Shown here: piece after piece, positions 7,801-10,575 of the stretch | Position numbering within the stretch: position 1 is the first letter of the stretch | Layout of the letters: every line of letters begins with the position of its first letter | Source: Clostridia bacterium | GTDB taxonomy: Bacteria; Bacillota; Clostridia; Oscillospirales; CAG-382 | Reading direction: 5' to 3' | Assembly: GCA_900757905.1 (NCBI GenBank) | Contig: CAAEPN010000114.1 | Span: 1-10,575 of the forward strand | Length of the DNA stretch: 10,575 nucleotides | Program-made: the position numbers and the translations under genes | Notes under the pieces: generated by a model | What the model saw: only the letters and a program-made list of their open reading frames with translations | Database searches by the model: none | What the model was told of the DNA's origin: nothing

Positions 7801-8546
7801 AGCGCATCCTCACACGTTGCAAGCGCCGCCGACAAGCGTTCTCCCGTGAGGAGCCGCAGACCGTTTCCGTAAACCGTATCGAACAGCTCTTGCGCCGTCG
7901 CTGCCTCACGATAAAGCTCGGCGGCGTTTTCAAGGAATTTTCTTGGCGACGGGCGCTTTAAAAGCACGTCGTACAGCGCTTTTAACGTATCGACAAACCC
8001 CGAATCGCTGCGCGGTGCGGAAAACATATCGTATACCGTGAGAAAATAGTCGTCTTTCCCGGCCCTTTGGTTCTCCGCGCATTCCGCCATTTTTTCTTCG
8101 ATCAACGCGTCAATAATGCCGTCCAAAAGAACCTCTTCTTCGACCTTATCCGCAATGCGAAGCTTAGACGGCAGATTTAAGAGCTCTGCGTGATCGCGCA
8201 CAAAATCGTAGCAGAATGAATCGATGGTACACACCTTCGCCTGCGGCAAAAGCGCAAGATTTTTGACAGCGGCGTTTCGGGCGGCCTCGTCGGGCGCATT
8301 TTCAAGCGCATCGGTAAGCGCCTTGCGAATACGTTCGCAAAGCTCGCCGGTGGCGGCTTTGGTAAAAGTAACAATTAAAAAGCGCGTGATGTCGGTCGTT
8401 TTTCCGTCGCCGGCCTTTAACAAACGCCGCACAACGCGTTCGATCAACACACGCGTTTTTCCGCTTCCGGCGCCTGCCGCCACAAGTAACGAATAATCGC
8501 CGACCGCAAGTGCACTTTTTTGCGCGTCGGTAAACTCAAATTTCAT
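4815..8546 (-). CDS. addA: AddA subunit of the AddAB helicase-exonuclease
   Basis: ATP-driven 3'-5' helicase and nuclease that, with AddB, resects double-strand breaks to load RecA in Firmicutes. Length (1243 aa) matches the family (B. subtilis about 1230). Superfamily 1 motifs appear in order: Q-motif region FTDAQ (5-9), Walker A AGAGSGKT (24-31), VTFTKAA (59-65), Walker B YIDEYQD (413-419), VGDAKQSIYRFRGA (446-459), SENFR (487-491), TVHHSKGLEFP (793-803) and LLYVALTRARDR (874-885). The C-terminal RecB-type nuclease domain carries RGTAMHVFMQ (1067-1076), GVIDC (D1165), VIDFKTD (D1179, K1181) and QLALYARAV (1201-1209), so it looks catalytically intact. AGGAG lies 5 nt before the ATG. The gene sits 31 bp after yigZ and is probably cotranscribed with it. 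addB, usually directly adjacent, is absent from this window. Confidence 0.93.
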   Translation of the reverse strand: MKFEFTDAQKSALAVGDYSLLVAAGAGSGKTRVLIERVVRRLLKAGDGKTTDITRFLIVTFTKAATGELCERIRKALTDALENAPDEAARNAAVKNLALLPQAKVCTIDSFCYDFVRDHAELLNLPSKLRIADKVEEEVLLDGIIDALIEEKMAECAENQRAGKDDYFLTVYDMFSAPRSDSGFVDTLKALYDVLLKRPSPRKFLENAAELYREAATAQELFDTVYGNGLRLLTGERLSAALATCEDALRVCEEDEELEKKIAPTLENDIEILKNLTSSLNAGYKATAEYMAVAAPSFKRSPSVKKLENPYAELLVERRKSAVDSIKALNKDYFSVSPELFRLCAEDCLHVTEVLKQLLLQIDERLWEVKRSHGILSFADLERLTLKLLYDDEQAEKPSALAEETAKLFDELYIDEYQDIDPIQDRIFLAISRKNSDGTECGRFMVGDAKQSIYRFRGATPEIFLNYRDTFSPCDAEGEPRRRVFMSENFRCSPSVIDFTNAVFEKVFENYDKNESLICSRAGKEALKEPVHLIYCNTDALPSAVQEDRRRAEAEVVYREILSILNDPEACDESGRHYTLSDMAILTAKWDAAKFLERYLTERSLSVSCDKGESFFDRREIRLAFAVLETADNPQKDIPLAGVLRSPIGGFDDNELVKIRRKAKDKPLYEALCSFAQNESETPLKAKCARFLALLEELRSAARGCGASEFLRKMYALTDLPAICAAGDTALFGKLSPESRKKNLMLLYDKARAFDSTVFRGISAFLNYMNDIKASDDGLKSCSDAFGGIRIMTVHHSKGLEFPICFLFNIDRECSKNKASCLLSDAYGMTFPLKGYADIRTVAGNDGFVTVETPFRRLASDESDAGEIEEFKRLLYVALTRARDRLYMTASPAPKKPKKDEEATGMERILRAAADPEAFLADGTTFLDWILGYAAAQKPFETLASHPDTAQTVPFADEHGNIFFDIRTVLCQEEQALEKVPEKAGNAPQTPHFEVDAALLEKIRASVSARKARLDALCAVPPKLTVSLLKEGLIDYEDAPIAAAGERKLLEIPDFVRESDEKTAAERGTAMHVFMQFANFAACEEHGAKAEAARLADEGFLTETQKNLLDFTRLDGFFRTPLYQKIRSARKVYRELRFNLRLPAEEVLKGIPQTDDFVLVQGVIDCFIEGADGSYSVIDFKTDRVKRDGGEALLAERYSNQLALYARAVVDMTKAPVKSVSIFSFHLMKEIPLDADALVFGKI

Positions 8547-8577
8547 AGTTTCTCCTGTTTTCGGATATTGGCAAGAT

Positions 8578-9213
8578 CTAATTTTCCTTGCCGAACGCGG
8601 AGCCGGTCACGGTGCAGATCGACCGTCCCGACGTATAGTCGGCAAGAAAGCTCTGAAAGCGTACAAAGTTTTCTTCTTTTGCGCGAAGTTTTAACGTCAC
8701 CTCGGCCGCAAATTCCGTGCCGTCGCAGACGACGCCGTATTTTGCAAGTTCATGCATGACTTTTTCGTATCCGGTATAATCCACCTGTGTGGTGAACGCC
8801 GTATACGGCACAAAGGTCGCTGTTCCGGCCGCGTCGAGCGCCATTTTCGCACCCTTGGCATAGGCGCGCACAAGGCCGCCCGCACCGAGCAAAATGCCGC
8901 CGAAATAGCGTGTTACCACAATACACACGTCGCACACCCCTTCGCGCTTGACGACCTCCAAAATCGGCATTCCGGCCGTTCCGCCGGGCTCGCCGTCATC
9001 CGAAAAACGCGAAAGCCCCGAATCCTTTAACAGATAGGCATAGCAATTGTGGGTTGCGTCGGAATGCTTGCGGCGTATGCGTTCGATAAAGCTTTTGGCC
9101 GCCTCTTCGGTTTCCACACGTGCCGCACAGCCGATGAATTCCGATTTTTTCTCAGTAAACGACGCTTCGGCAAATTCTTTTTCAACGGTTTTATAGCTGC
9201 TTATCAAGCGCAT
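8578..9213 (-). CDS. yigZ: YigZ/IMPACT-family protein
   Basis: Member of the UPF0029/IMPACT family, whose eukaryotic relatives modulate the GCN2 stress pathway; the bacterial role is unsettled, with links to translation proposed. Starting from the ATG at 9213 the protein has 211 residues. It shows YKTVEKEFAEASFTEKKSEFIG near the N terminus, the hallmark SDDGEPGGTAG (71-81), and VTRYFGGILLGAGGLVRAY (100-118), then the C-terminal ferredoxin-like half. The start is ambiguous. The frame opens at 9258, but that ATG sits in a hairpin stem and lacks a good ribosome binding site. The GGAGG at 9220-9216 is only 2 nt from the 9213 ATG and 8 nt from a TTG at 9207, which would give a protein two residues shorter and may be the real start. 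It lies between the transporter and addA on the same strand. Confidence 0.88.
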   Translation of the reverse strand: MRLISSYKTVEKEFAEASFTEKKSEFIGCAARVETEEAAKSFIERIRRKHSDATHNCYAYLLKDSGLSRFSDDGEPGGTAGMPILEVVKREGVCDVCIVVTRYFGGILLGAGGLVRAYAKGAKMALDAAGTATFVPYTAFTTQVDYTGYEKVMHELAKYGVVCDGTEFAAEVTLKLRAKEENFVRFQSFLADYTSGRSICTVTGSAFGKEN

Positions 9214-9232
9214 ATCCTCCATTTTGGGATGT

Positions 9233-9266
9233 GACGCCGTATGTGTTTTTGTACACATACGGCGTC
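9233..9266. repeat. 14-bp perfect hairpin between transporter and yigZ
   Basis: GACGCCGTATGTGT (9233-9246) pairs perfectly with ACACATACGGCGTC (9253-9266) around a 6-nt loop. It lies 20 nt downstream of the transporter stop and just upstream of the yigZ ribosome binding site. Read on the minus strand it is followed by ACATCCC, not by a T-run, so it is not a standard intrinsic terminator. It may protect the transporter mRNA end, attenuate read-through, or damp yigZ translation. No separate yigZ promoter is visible in this 73-bp gap. Confidence 0.7.
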
Positions 9267-9286
9267 CGTAAAATGATCTGATTCAG

Positions 9287-10575
9287 TTAACGCCAGTTAA
9301 AGGTAACCATGCCGTAGATATACAAGAGGATAACGACGACCGGCACCACATAGGTAAACACCGGGCGCATCCAATCCTTGACCTTGAGACCCTTGCCTTC
9401 GTTGGCTTCGGCCTTGAGGTTTTCCCAACCCCAGCCGTAACGCTTGTTGCAGCAGAACAGCGCCACCACCAAAGAACCGAGCGGCAGAAGGTTGGTGCTG
9501 ACAAGGAAATCCCAGAAATCGAGCCAAGCCGAGCCTTCCGCAAACGGAACAAAGCCGGAGAAAGTGCTGTAACCGAGAGCCGTCGTCAAAGCAAGCACAA
9601 AAATGACTGCGCCGCACACAAGGCAGGCAAACGGGCGCTTCCAGCCGGTCAGCTCGCGCACACATGCGATAATGTTTTCGCACACGGCAAGTACGGTCGA
9701 AAGCGCGGCAAATACCATGAACAAGAAGAACAGCGCGCCCCACCAACGACCGCCGGGCATGTTGTTAAAGACCTTAGCCATCGTGTCAAACAACAGGCTG
9801 GGGCCGGCATTGACTTGCTCGTTATAGGTCGTGCAGGCCGGAAAAATGATAAGTCCTGCCACAACGGCAACAAACGTATCCAGTAAGATGACATTGAGCG
9901 ATTCGCCCAAAAGTGCGCGGTCTTTGCCGATATAGCTGCCGAAAATAGCCATCGAACCGATACCGAGGCTGAGCGTGAAGAAAGCCTGATTCATTGCACC
10001 GACAATAACATCGCCGGTAATAGCCGAGAGATCCGGCACAAGATAAAATTTAAGTCCCTCCGCTGCGCCCGGAAGCAGGCAGCTGTGAACGGCAAGCGCG
10101 AGCATGAGAACAAGAAGAATGATCATCATGTATTTGGTCACGCGCTCTAATCCGTTTTGCAGATTGAAGCAGAGAATACCGAAAGCCACAAGAACCGTGA
10201 CGGCAAGATAGGTTACGTTGAGCGTCGGGTTGGTAATCATGGGTACGAAGCCGACTTCTGCGTTTCCGCCGGTCAAAAACTTGATGAAGTAATAGATCAT
10301 CCAACCGCAGACAACCGTATAGAACGCCATTAAGCAGACATTTCCGATAAGCGCCGCATAGCCGTGGATATGCCATTTTGTTCCGGGCTTTTCCAGCTTT
10401 TTATACATGCGTACCGGGCTTGCCTGGCTCGCTCTGCCGAGAGAGAATTCCATAGTCATGACCGGAATTCCGAGAATAACTAAGCAAATTAAGTAGATAA
10501 GTAAGAAAGCGCCGCCTCCATACTGTCCGCACATCCACGGAAATTTCCATACATTTCCGCAGCCGATGGCACACC
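9287..10575 (-). CDS. Neurotransmitter:sodium symporter (NSS/SNF) family transporter, 5' end outside window
   Basis: Inner-membrane Na+-coupled importer, in bacteria usually for amino acids (LeuT, TnaT, MhsT). The reading frame stays open to the window edge: 13 residues precede the first visible Met (10534), beginning CAIGCGNVWKFPW, which is the unwound TM1 ion/substrate site (LeuT: GNFLRFP). 428 residues are visible. They show GGGAFLLIYLICLVILGIPV (TM2), FFTLSLGIGSMAIFGSYIGKD (TM6 and after; nearly the same as LeuT), LLDTFVAVVAGLIIFPA (TM7) and AALSTVLAVCENII (TM8, with the Ser/Thr of the Na2 site). About 11 membrane segments can be counted, ending at GMVTFNWR, so it lacks TM12, like MhsT. 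Sodium-site residues look kept. The substrate cannot be told from sequence. Downstream are a hairpin and yigZ. Confidence 0.93.
   Translation of the reverse strand, partial: CAIGCGNVWKFPWMCGQYGGGAFLLIYLICLVILGIPVMTMEFSLGRASQASPVRMYKKLEKPGTKWHIHGYAALIGNVCLMAFYTVVCGWMIYYFIKFLTGGNAEVGFVPMITNPTLNVTYLAVTVLVAFGILCFNLQNGLERVTKYMMIILLVLMLALAVHSCLLPGAAEGLKFYLVPDLSAITGDVIVGAMNQAFFTLSLGIGSMAIFGSYIGKDRALLGESLNVILLDTFVAVVAGLIIFPACTTYNEQVNAGPSLLFDTMAKVFNNMPGGRWWGALFFLFMVFAALSTVLAVCENIIACVRELTGWKRPFACLVCGAVIFVLALTTALGYSTFSGFVPFAEGSAWLDFWDFLVSTNLLPLGSLVVALFCCNKRYGWGWENLKAEANEGKGLKVKDWMRPVFTYVVPVVVILLYIYGMVTFNWR

Noticed and set aside
9233..9266. Hairpin as an intrinsic terminator of the transporter gene
   Set aside because: The stem is strong, but no T-run follows in the direction of transcription, so it is listed as a hairpin only.

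Overview
The window looks like chromosomal DNA from a low-to-mid GC Firmicute, most likely a gut-type Clostridia relative. The support is the gene set (a MecA adaptor, an AddA-type rather than RecBCD helicase-nuclease, a family 4 Fe-S uracil-DNA glycosylase, a cytosolic parvulin, a YigZ protein), strong AGGAG-type ribosome binding sites, and sigma-A promoters close to TTGACA-17-TATAAT. The species cannot be named from the sequence alone. There is no phage, transposase or CRISPR array.

Layout. Positions 1-313 (-) hold the first 104 residues of a family 4 uracil-DNA glycosylase. Positions 411-1058 (-) encode a MecA-family adaptor. A 299-bp divergent region follows, with good back-to-back promoters. 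Positions 1358-2125 (+) encode a cytosolic PpiC/parvulin isomerase, the only gene on the + strand. A strong hairpin terminator (2142-2172) sits between it and the convergent gene at 2190-4565 (-), an intracellular GH78-like (alpha-L-rhamnosidase family) enzyme. Its leader (4566-4814) is packed with structure: a 32-bp palindrome, a promoter, a gap-free three-hairpin cloverleaf and another long hairpin. Positions 4815-8546 (-) encode AddA, 8578-9213 (-) a YigZ/IMPACT protein, and 9287-10575 (-) a sodium-dependent NSS/SNF transporter whose start lies outside the window.

Function. Two genes belong to DNA repair (uracil excision, AddA end resection) and two to protein quality control (MecA with a ClpC-type AAA+ partner, and parvulin). 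The sugar enzyme and the amino-acid-type symporter fit a heterotrophic, host-associated life. Transporter, yigZ and addA are closely spaced on one strand with no clear promoter between them, so they may share a transcript. The GH78-like gene has its own promoter.

Most of the window is ordinary housekeeping. The part most worth following up is 4613-4810: a compact, perfectly base-paired cloverleaf next to a second hairpin, bounded by two copies of ATATTATA and overlapping the GH78 promoter. It looks like a small structured repeat element or regulatory leader. The GH78-like enzyme also lacks the glutamate expected at the canonical general-base position, and addA has no addB next to it.
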